A stretch of 64,000 nt of DNA. Source: Glaciozyma antarctica PI12. Taxonomy: Eukaryota; Basidiomycota; Microbotryomycetes; Kriegeriales; Camptobasidiaceae. The notes beneath the pieces are model-generated. The model was not told the DNA's origin. It worked only from the letters and a program-made list of their open reading frames with translations, and did no database searches. Position 1 is the first letter of the stretch. The number at the start of each line of letters is the position of its first letter. Position numbers and translations under genes: made by a program. Shown piece after piece: positions 1 through 20,928 of this stretch. The stretch covers positions 948,417 through 1,012,416 of the forward strand of contig KZ627161.1 in assembly GCA_002917775.1 (NCBI GenBank). Direction: 5' to 3'.

Positions 1-265
1 CTGGAAGGCGTGCGTGCGCCGTCGTAGGGCGTTGCGGAGAGAGAGGTGGGGTGTGTTGTGGAAGAGGGAGGGGAAACCTGTTCACAAAAAAACAGCAGGG
101 AGGGAGGGTCTCCCTCCACCTCGCCGCCCACGACCTCATCGAGCCTGATTCATCAGTCGTTCTCGAGAGCTTTAAGCAGCCTTAAAGATGGACGAAGACG
201 AGCAGAGAGCTCTTAAAAGATGGGCCAAGTGCGCGAACAGAAATACTGCGAAACTCGAATTGCGT
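1..265. other. 3' flank of the ATR/Mec1 gene
   Basis: No reading frame or RNA gene stands out. The stretch lies just beyond the stop codon of the minus-strand kinase gene and probably holds its 3' UTR. It has an A-run followed by purine-rich ggaggg repeats near 85-115. Confidence 0.4.
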
Positions 266-9783
<9,518 letters not shown>

Positions 9784-10018
9784 CTTGGCCCTGGGGAGGA
9801 GAGACCTGGTGCTGTCGTTGTCAGGTCTTGTTGTGCGCTCGCCGCGAGGAGTGAGGCGCGTCGAATATTTCAATATTTTGGTTATGTACTTGAACTCAAA
9901 TTTAAAGTAGTTTTCCGAGTAGCACACCGGCGAGGAGGTAGCAGCGAAGAGCGCCTCGAGTCCAATTCAACCACGCCCTCCTCCCGTTTCCCCTCGTTCT
10001 ACCGCCACTAACTACAAC
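9784..10018. promoter_or_regulatory. Divergent promoter between MEC1 and RPS23
   Basis: The 235 bp between two oppositely oriented start codons must hold both promoters. It contains an AT-rich island near 9870-9910 (caatattttggttatgtact) that contrasts with the GC-rich surroundings. No specific factor site is claimed. Confidence 0.5.
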
Positions 10019-11296
10019 ATGGGTGCGTAACCCCCGCCTACACGATCTGCTAGACAGCGCCGAATCGCTTGAACGCCGTTGGAACGACCGGATTCTCTCT
10101 GAAGGAGCGGCTAGGAGGGGGAGGAAGAATTCTTCGACGGTCGACGAGGGGGAACGAGAGGGGCAACGCAGCGACGAGGGAGGACCAAGTGCTGACTGCC
10201 CTTTAGGATCGTGCAAGCCTCGTGGTCTTCACGCCGGACGCAAGCTCCGCAACGACCGAAGGGAGAACCGTTGGGTAAGTTGCGATTATTAGTGGTGGAG
10301 TGGGAGGGAAGAGGGATGGACTGGGAGATGGGCAGCACAGGTGGAAAGTGGTGGAGCAGGCGGCGATGGATTTGTGGGAAGGCGTTGGGAGCAGGGTTGG
10401 AGGGGAGACGCTTTACGACCCATCGACACCCGACGACTTAGACGACCGCCCTCTCGACCACTCTACAACTCGCGCACTCCACGACGTCCTCGACATCACA
10501 CCACACTCCTGCGGCCCCCGCGGCCCGCCTTTTTGGCCTACTCGACTCTCGAAACCTCTCCCCCCCTCGACCCTCCCATCACTCGATCCGTACCCACCCT
10601 CGACACACACCACTCCGCCCAACTCTCTCGTGTCGCCCAGCCCCCTCTGGCTCTCTATACACGTCGACAGACGTCGCCGGGGCTTTGGAAACGCACAACT
10701 CGTTGAGATGGAAGAATATAGCGCTGACGATCTTGCACCCTCTCACAGGCCGACAACAACTACAAGAAGCGCGCCCTCGGAACCGCCTACCGCTCGTCTC
10801 CCACCGGTGGATCTTCCCACGCCAAGGGCATCGTTCTCGAGAAGGTCGGAGTTGAGGCCAAGCAGCCCAACTCTGCCATCCGAAAGTGTGTCCGTGTTCA
10901 GCTCATCAAGAACGGAAAGAAGGGTGCGTTCGACTGCGTTGAGCTACACGGGAGGAGTGGGAGCTGACGGTCGCGGTCTCGTGCAGTCACCGCCTTCGTT
11001 CCCAACGATGGATGCCTCAACTTTGTTGATGAGAACGACGAGGTTCTCATCTCGGGTTTCGGACGCAAGGGAAAGGCAAAGGGAGATATTCCCGGAGTCC
11101 GCTGTGCGCTGGCGTTTCGTCGAGGGCGACTGAGGTTGAAGCTGACGTCCGTTTGCCCACAGTCAAGGTCGTCAAGGTTTCGGGTGTTGGATTGTTGGCT
11201 CTGTGGAAGGAGAAGAAGGTGCGTTCTGTGCTCGCCATTTGTGCGGAGAGCAGCACTAACCGTCGTTCGCGTTTGCAGGAGAAGCCCCGTTCGTAA
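10019..11296 (+). CDS. RPS23: 40S ribosomal protein S23 (uS12)
   Basis: Decoding-centre protein of the small ribosomal subunit. Exons are 10019-10022, 10207-10274, 10749-10923, 10987-11103, 11163-11218 and 11279-11296. They join in frame to [16 protein letters not shown]…, then …[20 protein letters not shown]…, and end …LWKEKKEKPRS, matching yeast Rps23 almost throughout. The PNSAIRKC stretch around the hydroxylated proline is intact. The first intron falls after only four coding bases and the second is 474 nt, long for this window; long early introns are common in ribosomal protein genes. The gene shares a 235-bp divergent promoter with MEC1. Confidence 0.97.
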
Positions 11297-11787
11297 TCTG
11301 CGACTTGCGCCTCCCTTCCTGCCCTATGCCATGTCGTTGGAGCAGAGTCCTCCAGTGGAATGACTATGCTGTTGACGGGTACACCTGGCCTGTTGCGACC
11401 CGAGAGCTCTGCTTCTGGTGGCGCTTCTGTGCGTCGTTCCTCGTCCCCAACAGCCTCGCCTTCTCCCTGCTTCTTCCGCCCTGTTTCTGATCGAGTGTTG
11501 AGGCGATCCTACGTGCTTCGCTGTGTTTCTTCGTGGCTCTATGTACGAAGGGACCTTGACTCGAAAAAAGGTGCGAGGAACTCGGTCTTTGCACCCGTCA
11601 CCACGGCACTCGTTTCCGACTCCCTTATCGCTCGCGCGTCTTCCTCTCTCTCACCACGACGCTTCTCCCGCCTTTCCAAGCCAGTAAGCTCTCGTGGTTA
11701 CCTCGCTAGGCTGCCCTGTGCTCATCCCCTCTCCCTTACAGCACGCCTTGCCCGAACCGAGCCCCTTTAACCAGGACGCAATAAATC
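11297..11787 (+). promoter_or_regulatory. Intergenic region with a likely 5' UTR intron
   Basis: The 491 bp between RPS23 and the next plus-strand gene show no convincing frame. A gtaagc donor at 11684 and a cttacag acceptor ending at 11741 would make a 58-nt 5' UTR intron of the downstream gene. The rest is probably the RPS23 3' UTR and the downstream promoter. Confidence 0.4.
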
Positions 11788-13039
11788 ATGCCGATGCCTT
11801 CAGCCACCGGAGTGCGTTTGACGGGCGAAGCAGCTACCGTGCCAGCGCTAACTCTCCACTCACTCGCAGACCGACAAGTTCTCCACTCTCCCTCCCGAAC
11901 TCCTCGCCCAAATCTTTTCAGGCGAGGACCTCCTCGACCCCTCCTCAATCGCCATCTGCAAATCCCTCCTCCCCTTCTCCCGCGCCAACGCCTACAGAAA
12001 CCTCGTGGTTGCTTCGGACGACTCGGACGTCACGCTCGCTGCGCTGGGGGAGACTTTGAGGGTGAATGCGCACCTCGGACAGCTGATTGAACGAATCGAG
12101 GTTAGGGAGGCGCAAGGGAAGAGAGTGGAGGGGAACGTCGGGGGATGGCTGGCAGAGAGCTTCGTCGCCGCCTTCGAAAGCAGCCCGAACCTCCAGACCT
12201 TCGTCTTGCACCGGAGCGACTTGGGGGAGTTCCTTTCGGTGCAGCTTTTGACGACGAGGGGACTTCAGTCGGCGACGACGCTCTCCATCTCCTCGCCTGA
12301 TGCGGTTCGGTATTCGGACTTGCGTAACATCCACCTCAGCCAGTGAGTCCCCTTTCAGAGCGCCTCACACACTCAACCCTCGCTGAATTTCGACCACAGC
12401 TCCCTCCGCGAGCTCGACGTTCGCTCGCCGATGAAGCACGAAGCCGGCCCTCCCAGCGGAATCTTCCGCCCCTCCTCCTCCCGTATCAGCAAACTCACCA
12501 TCAACGCCGAACCCCACTCGAGTGAATTCGAACCCTTCTTCTCCTCCCTCCCCGCCCTCTCCGACCTCCACCTTCGCAGCGGGACAACCGACGTCGCTCG
12601 CGTCGTCGGGTCCTTCGGCCCCAGTACTCGACACACCCTCAGGTCTCTGACCTTCAGTGCGACAGGCTACCTTTCCTACAACATCGATGATGCCTTCGCA
12701 GGATTCGATTCGCTCGAGCACCTTGTTCTCTGGTCAACCCAATTCGAAATCACTCCCGCCTTCTTCGCAACTCTCTCGCCTCTCCCCCTCGTCTCCGTCA
12801 CCTTCCACGGTCCTAGGAACCCCTACCTCCGCCACATTATCGACTTTGTCGCGAACGAGAAGCCAGCGACGCTCGGCGAGATCAGCGTCGACGTTGGACT
12901 CAGGTGGGAGAAGCCGCAGTGGTCGACGTGGAGGAATGAGGAGGAAGCGGGGAGGTTGGTGGATACTTGTAGGCGCTGCGGCGTCAGCTTGAACGGGTCC
13001 ATCAGGAAGGCGATGGCGCTGCTTCAAGCGGAGGCCTGA
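11788..13039 (+). CDS. F-box / leucine-rich-repeat-like protein
   Basis: Three exons (11788-11811, 11870-12342, 12400-13039) join in frame. The N-terminus FSTLPPELLAQIF resembles an F-box, which would bind Skp1 in an SCF ubiquitin ligase. The rest has repeated leucine-rich stretches (LQTFVLHRSD, LRELDVRS, LSDLHLRSG, LEHLVLWS) typical of fungal F-box/LRR proteins. No transmembrane or signal sequence is seen. The start is the first ATG after a likely 5' UTR intron, and a second ATG lies two codons on. The substrate is unknown. A degenerate F-box protein that no longer binds Skp1 is possible. Confidence 0.75.
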
Positions 13040-13370
13040 TAATTCGTTCGTCTTTCTCCCTTTCTCTATTTCTCGAGCTGATTGGTATTACACACAGCTT
13101 CTGTACCATCCTTCTCTGTAGCTTGATCCGTATTGCCTCGTCGTAGCCTCCGCCGACAGTTGCTGCCCCTTCCGAGTCCTGACTCCCATAGATTCCCTCC
13201 CCAATAGATTGTTCTCTCCCCCCGCAATGGATTTTTGAATCAGTACAGAGTAGCTGCACACTCGTCTGTGTCGCTTCCGAGAGAGAGGTTTCTTCAGAGG
13301 AGGAACCGAAACTGCGTCTTCCGCAACGACGCGCGCGCCCCCTTCTCCCTCCTCCCTCTCCCTCGCCAGG
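13040..13370 (+). other. Intergenic region between F-box gene and PROPPIN gene
   Basis: The 331 bp between two same-strand genes show no coding signal. They probably hold a 3' UTR and a promoter. Pyrimidine-rich tracts (cccccttctccctcctccctctccctcgccag) lie just before the downstream ATG and could end a 5' UTR intron at 13370. Confidence 0.35.
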
Positions 13371-15023
13371 ATGGCGCTAAAGCTTCCCGCACACCAGCTC
13401 TCGGATGCCCCACAGTCAGACATAGCGGGGATCACGTTTAACGCCTCGTCCTCCCTCTTCGCTACCTCGACCACCGAAGGCTGGGTCATCTACCGCACCG
13501 AACCGCTCGCCGTCATCAGCCGCCGAGGTGAGCAGCTCACCGCCCAGAAAAAAACTGCTTGCTTATGCTCCAGGACCGCAGAATTCCCCAACTCGTCCCT
13601 CCGAATCGTCCTCCCGCTCGCCCAAACGAACCTCCTATTACTCGTCGGCGGCCCGCCATCTCCCCTCTACCCGCCGAACAAGGTCCTGTTCTGGGATGAC
13701 AAGCTGGGCAAGACGGTGGCGGAGCTTGAGTTCCGCGAGGACGTGAGGGGACTGGTGGCGAGGAGGGATCGGCTGGTGGTGGTGTTGCGGCGGCGGGTGA
13801 TCGTCTTTGTGCTGGGCAAGGGAGGGATGGGAGTGTGGAGAGAGGGCGTGTATCAGACTACCGACAATCCGAGTGGTGCGTCGTCTCCAGTGTGCAGCGT
13901 GGAGACCTGTGGAGCTGATTGCGTACTGCAGGGCTTGTCGCGCTGGCCACGGACGAGGGCTCCAGTCTCCTCGCTTTCCCAGGACGACAGCCAGGCCAGG
14001 TTCAGCTCGTTCGGCTCCCTCCACTCGACTCCTACTGCTCACCTCTCCCTCCTCCCCCTTCTCACGACCCGACCACTGCCCCCTATCCCTCCGTCTCCAT
14101 CATCCTCGCGCACACTTCCGCTCTCTCAGCCCTGTCCACCACTCCTTCAGGCTCACTCATCGCTACCACCTCTTCGAAGGGAACCCTTGTGCGAATCTGG
14201 GACCCTCAGACGAGCTCACTCGTCAAGGAGCTGCGACGAGGGACGGATTCGGCAGAGATCTTTGGGATTGCGTTCAGGAAAGACGGTGGAGCGGTGTGCG
14301 TGAGCAGCGACAAAGGAACGGTGCACGTATGGGATTTGGGGATGTCTCGAGAAGAGAAGCGCAAGCTGGACAGCGATACTGCCGAGTGCGTTCACCCTCG
14401 CTTCGCCTCCGCTCTCCCAGTACTGACCTCCTCACAGCTCTTCTCGTCAAAAGCAGTTCAACATTCTCAAGCCGTACCTCCCCAAATACTTCTCCTCCGA
14501 ATGGTCTCATTCGCAATTCCGCCTCCCTCCTCCGGCCCCTCCCTCCTCCCGCCTCCCCTTCTCCCTCTCCAACCCCTCCGACAGCCACGGCCGCGCAACT
14601 CCCACAGTCGAGGACGACATCTGCCTCTGCGCCTGGATTGAAGTCGAGCGCGAGGGCGTTCCTATCGTCGTACCTCCCGCTGCGGAGATGCGAAGGACGG
14701 AAAGCCGGGAGAGCTGGAAGGGGAGGGAGCGAGAGGGAGCGGGGACGCAGAAGGATAATAGGAGGAGGCAGTCTGGTGGATCGACGCGACATGAACCGAT
14801 GCTCCCTCCCCCTCCTCTGCTGCCGATCATGGAATCGCAGATCGTCGCGCTTACGCATTCGGGGGGATGGTTCCGCATCTCCCTGGGGGCGCAGCCATCT
14901 TCGGCACCTACGGCGTCGAATCGAGGAGCGGGAGCTGGGCCGTCGTTTGGGTTGGGGAGGGATTCGACGAGCGACTGTCGGCTGGAGGAGTACCGGCGGT
15001 TCGGTTCGAAAGATGGCTGGTGA
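13371..15023 (+). CDS. HSV2: PROPPIN (Hsv2/WIPI3-4-type) phosphoinositide-binding WD protein
   Basis: Seven-bladed beta-propeller that binds PI3P or PI(3,5)P2 and works in autophagy and vacuole membrane traffic. Exons 13371-13527, 13582-13875, 13932-14385 and 14438-15023 join in frame. Family landmarks are YPPNKVLFWDD, SALSALSTTPSGSLIATTSS, the lipid-binding pair of arginines in VKELRRGTD (LRRG rather than the more usual FRRG), and LKPYLPKYFSSEWSHSQF. The last of these is typical of the Hsv2/WIPI3-4 branch rather than Atg18. Between that motif and the C-terminal blade lies an insertion of roughly 100 low-complexity residues rich in Pro, Ser and charge. The C-terminus is …LEEYRRFGSKDGW. Confidence 0.88.
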
Positions 15024-15132
15024 GGAAGGGGAGAGGACGCCTTTTTTGTAGCTGGAGTACTTGTTGTTTATTATCTCCTGCATGCCCATACTGCCCTCGT
15101 TTACACCCCTCGCTTCCCGAACTGCTCGCGCC
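15024..15132. other. Short convergent intergenic region
   Basis: The 109 bp between two converging stop codons hold the 3' ends of both genes. No other feature is seen. Confidence 0.4.
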
Positions 15133-17054
15133 TCAAAGGTTCGCATCCCCCTGCGCCGGGGTAACCCGAATCGTCTCTCCGATATCGCACACGTCGAACT
15201 GCTCCTTCGTGAGCCCGCGCGCTTCGCCCGCACTGCGGAGACGCTTCGGCGGTTCAGTCATCTGCGAAAGGAGGAGGGTCAGCTCCAGAGCTGCGGGTCG
15301 GCTCGACGCGCTCGACATACCTCTTCGCTGGTCAGAATCCACGTCCCCTGTGGATTCGGTTCGTTAGCATCAACAAGACGCCACGAAAGCGAGCGCAAAC
15401 CCAATGCATTCCTACGGATCTGAGGCTCCTGACCTCAATCGCAATCTCGACAGCATCTTCTGGAGAAGCGTGAACACGGCTCATAACCCAGCTGCAGAGG
15501 TATCAGCAGTGTGTCGGAAGCAACATCACGAACGATTGCCAACTCACCGAGGATCATACGCGCCGATAGGGATGCAAGCGAGGTCAAATGGCCCTAGGCG
15601 CTCCCCAATCTCCTTGAACGCTGGGCAAGTCGCAAGACCCTCCTCCGTCTCCGCACCACGAGGTACTGCCGCGATTTCAGACGTCAGCAGCGTGCGAAGG
15701 TCGGAAGTCACGAAATGCCGCACCAGACTTGTAGCCCGTGTCTCCGCCGAACCAGACGCGCCCAGCGGGAGGAGAAGTGGGAGAGGGAAGTTGGGCGACG
15801 GACCAGGAGGCCCATAGGCTGCGATGCGTGGGTTAGCGGGGATTTAGGGAAGAGGGATGAAGTTCGTACGTGTGGAATCGCTGCGGCGCGAAGGTCAGCG
15901 ACGGTCGGATTCGTGCGATAAGATGGAGCTCACGTCGTTGATACTGCGTCCAGTAAAATGCTGACAAGGAGTGCAAGTGACTCGCAAGTGCGAAGGCAGA
16001 AACTCGGATCCGGAAGCCAATGTGATCGAGATATCTCGCTCCTCCCACCTGTAAGCTCGAGTCAGTGGACGTAGGAAAGCTTTCAAGCCAATAAAGCGTA
16101 CCAGTCCATCTCAGTGACATGCTCGGAGGCAAATCCGATCGACTTGAACCACTTCGCATTGCCCAACGGTGCGAAGAAGTGCACCGAGCCTTTCTCCTGC
16201 GAGGAGTAGATGTGCTTGAGGGTCGTCACGTCGGTGTGGTCGTCTGTCGAGCCCCGGTTAGCGATGAGCGTGGGACCCGGCGAGGAACAGGTTCTTGCAG
16301 TGGTTGTGCGAAAGGACGACGGCGTCGACTTGAGGCAGCTCTTCGAGCTTGAAAGGAGGCTGAGTTACGCGTGCGGGACCCATGACTGCAATTCTCGATT
16401 CAGTCAAAGATCAATCAAAGCCTTGAACGAAAGCTTACATTGAACAGGAGAGCAACGTTGCGTAAAGACGGGGTCGAAGAGCACCCGAGGTCCGCGGCTT
16501 GTCGAGCCTGCGGGCGTAGGAAACTCGACAAGAAAGCAGGCGTGTCCGAGCCATGTAGCCTTGATGTCTTTGTTCCACGCGAGCTTGGACTCCTCGGTAG
16601 GCTCGACGGCGTGCCCCCAGTTCGGAGTGACTACATGAGGAAGCTGCTCTTGGAGGGGGGGCTGGGAGGGATCAGCAGGCGATCGTCGAGCGAAGGAGTG
16701 GAGAGAGCTTCGGAGCAGCAGGCAGAGTGTTTCGCAGTCCTCTGGAGCGTCCCTCCCCACAGGTTTGAGCAGAACGCAACACGAACTCACAGGCTTCGAT
16801 TTCCAGTCACGGTAGACGTTCAGCGCCGTACTGAAGTTCATCGGGTTGTCAATGAACGAGTCCCAAGGATTCACAAAGTGTCCCGCAGGTGTGTGGTGCG
16901 CTGGTTTGGCTGGAGAGCGATGAGGAGGAGCAGGGAGGGGAACGGGCGGAGGGGACTCACTCTTCAGCTCCTCAACTTTGGACGCGGGGATGGAGACGAC
17001 AACGGGCATGGCGACTAGGGAGAGCGGTCTGGCAGCAGCTCGGAAGAAGGACAT
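15133..17054 (-). CDS. FMP30: NAPE-PLD-like metallo-beta-lactamase phospholipase (Fmp30 type)
   Basis: Metallo-beta-lactamase-fold enzyme related to N-acylphosphatidylethanolamine phospholipase D, which releases N-acylethanolamines from membrane lipid; the yeast relative Fmp30 is mitochondrial. The start [16 protein letters not shown] (17054) is followed by [13 protein letters not shown] and [14 protein letters not shown]. The zinc motif SHNHYDHTD appears only if a GC-AG intron at 16244-16298 is removed. The C-terminus is [14 protein letters not shown]…. An in-frame ATG 51 bases upstream (17105) is an alternative start. The short hydrophobic N-terminus would fit a mitochondrial or membrane signal, but that is inferred. 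Several other introns are present, and the 3' exons around 15.3-15.9 kb are less certain. Confidence 0.85.
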
Positions 17055-17349
17055 GGGAGGAAGGAGAAAGAGAGATTGTTGTCGTCGTGCCAGGTCCTGC
17101 CCCACGCGCTCCTCCGAAGGCCGAGATCGAACGCGTCGTCGGTCGGCAGCTCTGTCCTTGCTTGAAGCTCTCGAGCGGAGCTGCGTACCAGGAATCGAAT
17201 TCCTCGTTTCGCTCTCGAGCGACGCCGAAACGACCTCGCGTTCTCAGAGAAGCGAGCGATTCACGGACTCGCCCTCCAGTCCGATGTCGAGATCTCAGCG
17301 CAGAAGCAGCTCTCCAATCTCTTGTCAATCACACGCAAACGCTCATTGC
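17055..17349 (-). promoter_or_regulatory. Intergenic region upstream of the NAPE-PLD-like gene
   Basis: The 295 bp between the proteasome gene stop and the phospholipase start have no convincing frame. They probably contain the phospholipase promoter and the proteasome gene 3' UTR. Confidence 0.4.
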
Positions 17350-18629
17350 TCATGCATCCACCTCCATCGCGGTCCCTGCTCCTGTGCCTTCGGGCGCCGC
17401 CAAAATCGTAACCTCCTCCGACACGACAAACTTCTTGACCTCTGCGAAGCAGGGACGAAAGTTAGCGAGAGAGAGACGCTTCAAAGATGGAACTGAACGT
17501 ACCCTCCTTGGTCCATGCCGTCGTTCCCCTGCAAAGACGAGCAAGCGACGCGTCAGCTCCTCGCTCCCACTCGCCAAGACGAACGACGAAAGAACGCACC
17601 GCCTCCACTTGTAGCTCTGCGCCTTGGCGACCTTCTCGTTGGGAGTCTTGTAGTTCCTCAGCATCTCCATCTCCGTCCCCTTGATGATGCACACATCAAC
17701 ATTACTTCCCGACCCCAGATCGTTAAAGATTCCCGCCTCGACCGCCTCGACGATGAGTTCGATCGCAGCTTCGCGCGTCATCTTGGGCGTCCAGTACGAC
17801 TCGAAGACGGCCATGGCGGCGAGAGAACCGGAACCCATCGTCACGTAGGGGAGCTTGTCGGTCGAACCGTGAGGGTGGATGGTGAAGAGGTGAGGTCCGG
17901 TCGAGTCGATTCCGCCGAGAACGAGGGCGGCTCCGATTTGACCTTGGTGTCTGGGAGCGCACAGGAGGGTTAGCTTCTGGTGGGAGGGAGGAGGAGGGAC
18001 GTACTGGAAGAGCATCTGCTTGAGCATCGTCATCGCCGTCACGACCATGGGTGTGCGGCCGGTGGAGAGAGCGTGGAGAGCCATGTTGGAAGAAATGAGA
18101 GCCGTCGTGCTGGAGTAGCGAGCATCAGTAGCTGCAGGTGAGGCGCGACGAGCGCTCGACGAGACGGCCGACTCACAACTCGGTATCGGCAGCGGTTCCT
18201 GCTCCACAGCAGCGGATGTTCTCGGAGATGAAATGAATCTGAAGCGGGCGGTCTTGTCAGCTGCCGTCCTTAAGGCGCGTAGGATTGATCGGAGAGGAGC
18301 ACGCCCACACGAATCGCGCTCGAGACGCGCAATCCCAGCACGCACGGCTCCTTCCCCGCTCCCTAGGCTCGCAGACTCCAAGCACGAGGCTTCCAGCCCA
18401 CCAGCACCCCCGAGACGACCGCCCAACCCTCACGCCAGCTCACCTTCTCGCAGTTCTTGTCCGCCACGATAGGTCCCTCGGTGGCACGAGTATCAGCCCC
18501 GAGCACGATCCCGCCGTCAAACAAGCATCCGACGATAGTAGTTCCGGTGGAAGTGGCCTTGGGGAGGTGAAGGTTCTTCTGAGCGAGAGACGAGTTGCGG
18601 AGGTGGTTGTCGAAGGAGAAGCCTCCCAT
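17350..18629 (-). CDS. PUP1: 20S proteasome subunit beta-2 (Pup1)
   Basis: Trypsin-like catalytic subunit of the 20S core. A propeptide of about 29 residues precedes the active-site threonine in STG/TTIVG. Counting from that T1, Asp17 (GADTR) and Lys33 (DKNCEK) are both in place, so the subunit should be active. Later exons give [19 protein letters not shown], the [16 protein letters not shown] block, and a C-terminus ending …[12 protein letters not shown]. That tail would be the arm that wraps subunit beta-3. There are several short introns. It shares a 294-bp divergent promoter with the BAR-protein gene. Confidence 0.95.
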
Positions 18630-18923
18630 CTTGGGCGGGTTGCGGAGGGTGGTGACTGGGGTAAGGTGGAGTGGAGGAGCTCTAGCGTGAGGTTCTTGAT
18701 AACTAGCTGGGCTTTGAGTGGAGTTGGAGCGTTGAGGAGGGAGGAGAGAGCGTCGTCAGCGTCGTTCAGCCCAAAGCCAGGCTCGAGAGAGGGCGAGGGC
18801 TGGCGACGCCCCCGTGGCCCAAGTCGACGTGCAACTGCTGCTGCCTTGTTCTCCCTCCTCTCCTCCCTCCTCCGCACACTCCCAACTCAGAACTACTCTC
18901 ACCAACTCCAGCAGCACCAGATC
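18630..18923. promoter_or_regulatory. Divergent promoter between PUP1 and the Gvp36-like gene
   Basis: The 294 bp between two divergent ATGs have no open frame of note. In yeasts proteasome genes are controlled by Rpn4; I did not find a clear Rpn4 box and do not claim one. Confidence 0.4.
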
Positions 18924-20580
18924 ATGAACTCCTGGAAGTGAGTCCAACCTCCCCAACACCTCACCAACCGCCCTCCTCTCTCCGGAGCTCCTCTACTCCT
19001 CGTGCCCGCGCACCACCAGCCGCGAAGACAACGATCTCGTCCGAGCAACAGCTAACTAACCCGCACGAAAGGACTTTCGCCGCAGGTGTCACCGCCGTCG
19101 CAGGCCAAGCGGGCGTGGCAGTACAATCCGCCGCAGCTGGCGTCGACCTCAACGCCACGTCCAACAAGCTCTCCAAGGGGTTCCAGAACCTCAGTCAGAC
19201 GGTTCGTGAACGCGCAGGTGCTACGGACGATGTGTACGTCCTTCCTACTTCGCGGGAAGAGCGGTTGGAAGCTAATCAAGCTTGCACCTTCTTCAGGACG
19301 GAGCTCCCTCAGGGTACGTCTGGAAAGCGGTGGAGGCAGAGATGGAGCTAACGCGCTACGGCGATAGAGTACCTCGACCTCGAGCGAAGGGTGGATGGAC
19401 TCAAGGCCGCTCACGTCAACTTCCTCCGCGTCGCCAAGGTGCGCTTCTCACCTCGAACAAAAGGAGAGAAGGGGAACTGATGGACGCGCGCAGGTGTACG
19501 ATACCGAGACGTATGATTACCCTACGCAGCTGCAGGCGAGCGTCTCAGAGCTCGGAGGCTCGATCGCGCACAACTTGACGTTCTGGGCGGCGCAAGCTAC
19601 GAAGGGTACGTTGCTGCGATGTTGAAGCGCAGGAGGGAGCTGATCGCGTTTTGTATGCGCGCAGGAACCAACCTTCCCCAGCCTACGGTCGTTGAGGTGT
19701 GTCTTCCAAGCTGGCGAAGACGGTTCGAAGCTGATCCCTCCCTCCAGGCTCCCGCTGAGGTCCACAAGACTCTTCCCCACGCCCTCAGCCGTGCTGCTGC
19801 TTCTGGAGCCGTCGAAGTCGGGACCAGCCGCTTCTCCAACGCCCTCAAGACGTACGCTCTTGTCCAGGACAAGGTCGGCAACGCCAGGTTCGTCTGCACC
19901 GGCGCTTTTCGAGGGAATGGAGACTGACTCGGAACGCAGGATTGACCAGGACGAGGAGATTAGGTTCGTTTTAGCGCTCAGTCTAGCAGAGGAATGGCGC
20001 TGACACCTACAACTACGCAGCAAGAACTTCATTCAGCCTTGGTCCGCAACCCTCCACTCGTCTATCCAGGCTGCTGTCAAGAGCCGCGCGAACGTCAAGA
20101 CTGCGAGGTACGCCCCTTTTCCGAGTGTTGACTGATTCAGATCTCGAGCTGACGCTGCTCGCAGGATCTCTCTCGACGCATGCCGATCGACATTGAAGAA
20201 CGCTACCGGTGGACCGAAGCAGGAGCAGGCTCGGATGGAGGGTTCGTCTATTTTTGATTCCGCGGATGTGTCTGTACCAACTGCTCTTCATTTAGTCGAG
20301 GCCGCTGAGGAGAAGCTCGTCAACGCAACCGAGGAGGCGATCAACCTCATGCGACAAGTGCTCGAGAACGTTCGTCCTTTCCCTCCTCCTCCTCCTCCTC
20401 CCTTCCCTTTCCTGACGTTCTCTCGTCCAGCCCGAACCTATTAAGAACCTCGCTGCACTCGTCAAAGCCCAGCAGGCGTTCTACGCTCAGGCAGCCGAGG
20501 CACTCGCAGCGGTTCAAGGCGAGTTGGACGAGGCTGGAGTGCAGGCCGAGGCGGACTACAGAAAGTCTCGCGCGCAATAA
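18924..20580 (+). CDS. GVP36: BAR-domain protein, Gvp36-like
   Basis: Membrane-curvature protein of the Golgi/endosome type. The first exon encodes only MNSWK. Later short exons give NKLSKGFQNLSQTVRERAG, EYLDLERRVDGLKAAHVNFL, the VYDTETYDYPTQLQASVSEL block, VGNARIDQDEEISKNFIQPW and a C-terminal helix ending YRKSRAQ. The length of roughly 300 residues and the continuous amphipathic helices fit the Gvp36 BAR family. The tyrosine/aspartate-rich start of the first helix and the FIQPW segment are typical. It has at least eight small introns, including several of about 50 nt. No SH3 domain follows the BAR region. Confidence 0.88.
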
Positions 20581-20928
20581 GGTGGTCGCTGTTCTGCCGT
20601 TTACTCCCTTCCCTTCCTGATACACACCCTCCCCTTCCGCTCTCCCCTCCTCTGGCCTTCCCCCCTCCCTTTTGACTTCCCCCTTTGCGTAGGTCTGTGC
20701 ATGTTTTAACGTCTTTTGTTACCTGGGTCGTCGCTCTCAGCCTGGCTACGACGCTGCTCCAGCTTCTGTACGCTCTCCGTGCGAAGTCGAGCGCCGCCGG
20801 GGGGAAGTTGTTATTTTGTGGTCCGTGCTAGCAGCAGTCGCCTCTCCTCACCGAGTTTGCTGTCGAGGGCAGCGCCGCCTTCAAATCTCACTGGGAGCTC
20901 AACCGAGTCTCTCCTGAGCTTATCAAGT
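20581..20928 (+). promoter_or_regulatory. Intergenic region upstream of EAF1
   Basis: The 348 bp are pyrimidine-rich just after the BAR gene (likely 3' UTR) and show no coding frame. They should hold the EAF1 promoter and 5' UTR. Confidence 0.4.

Noticed and set aside
13807-15051. Long Arg/Ser-rich open frames overlapping the PROPPIN and many other genes
   Set aside because: GC-rich DNA leaves long open shadows in other frames. They lack family motifs and ignore the splice sites.
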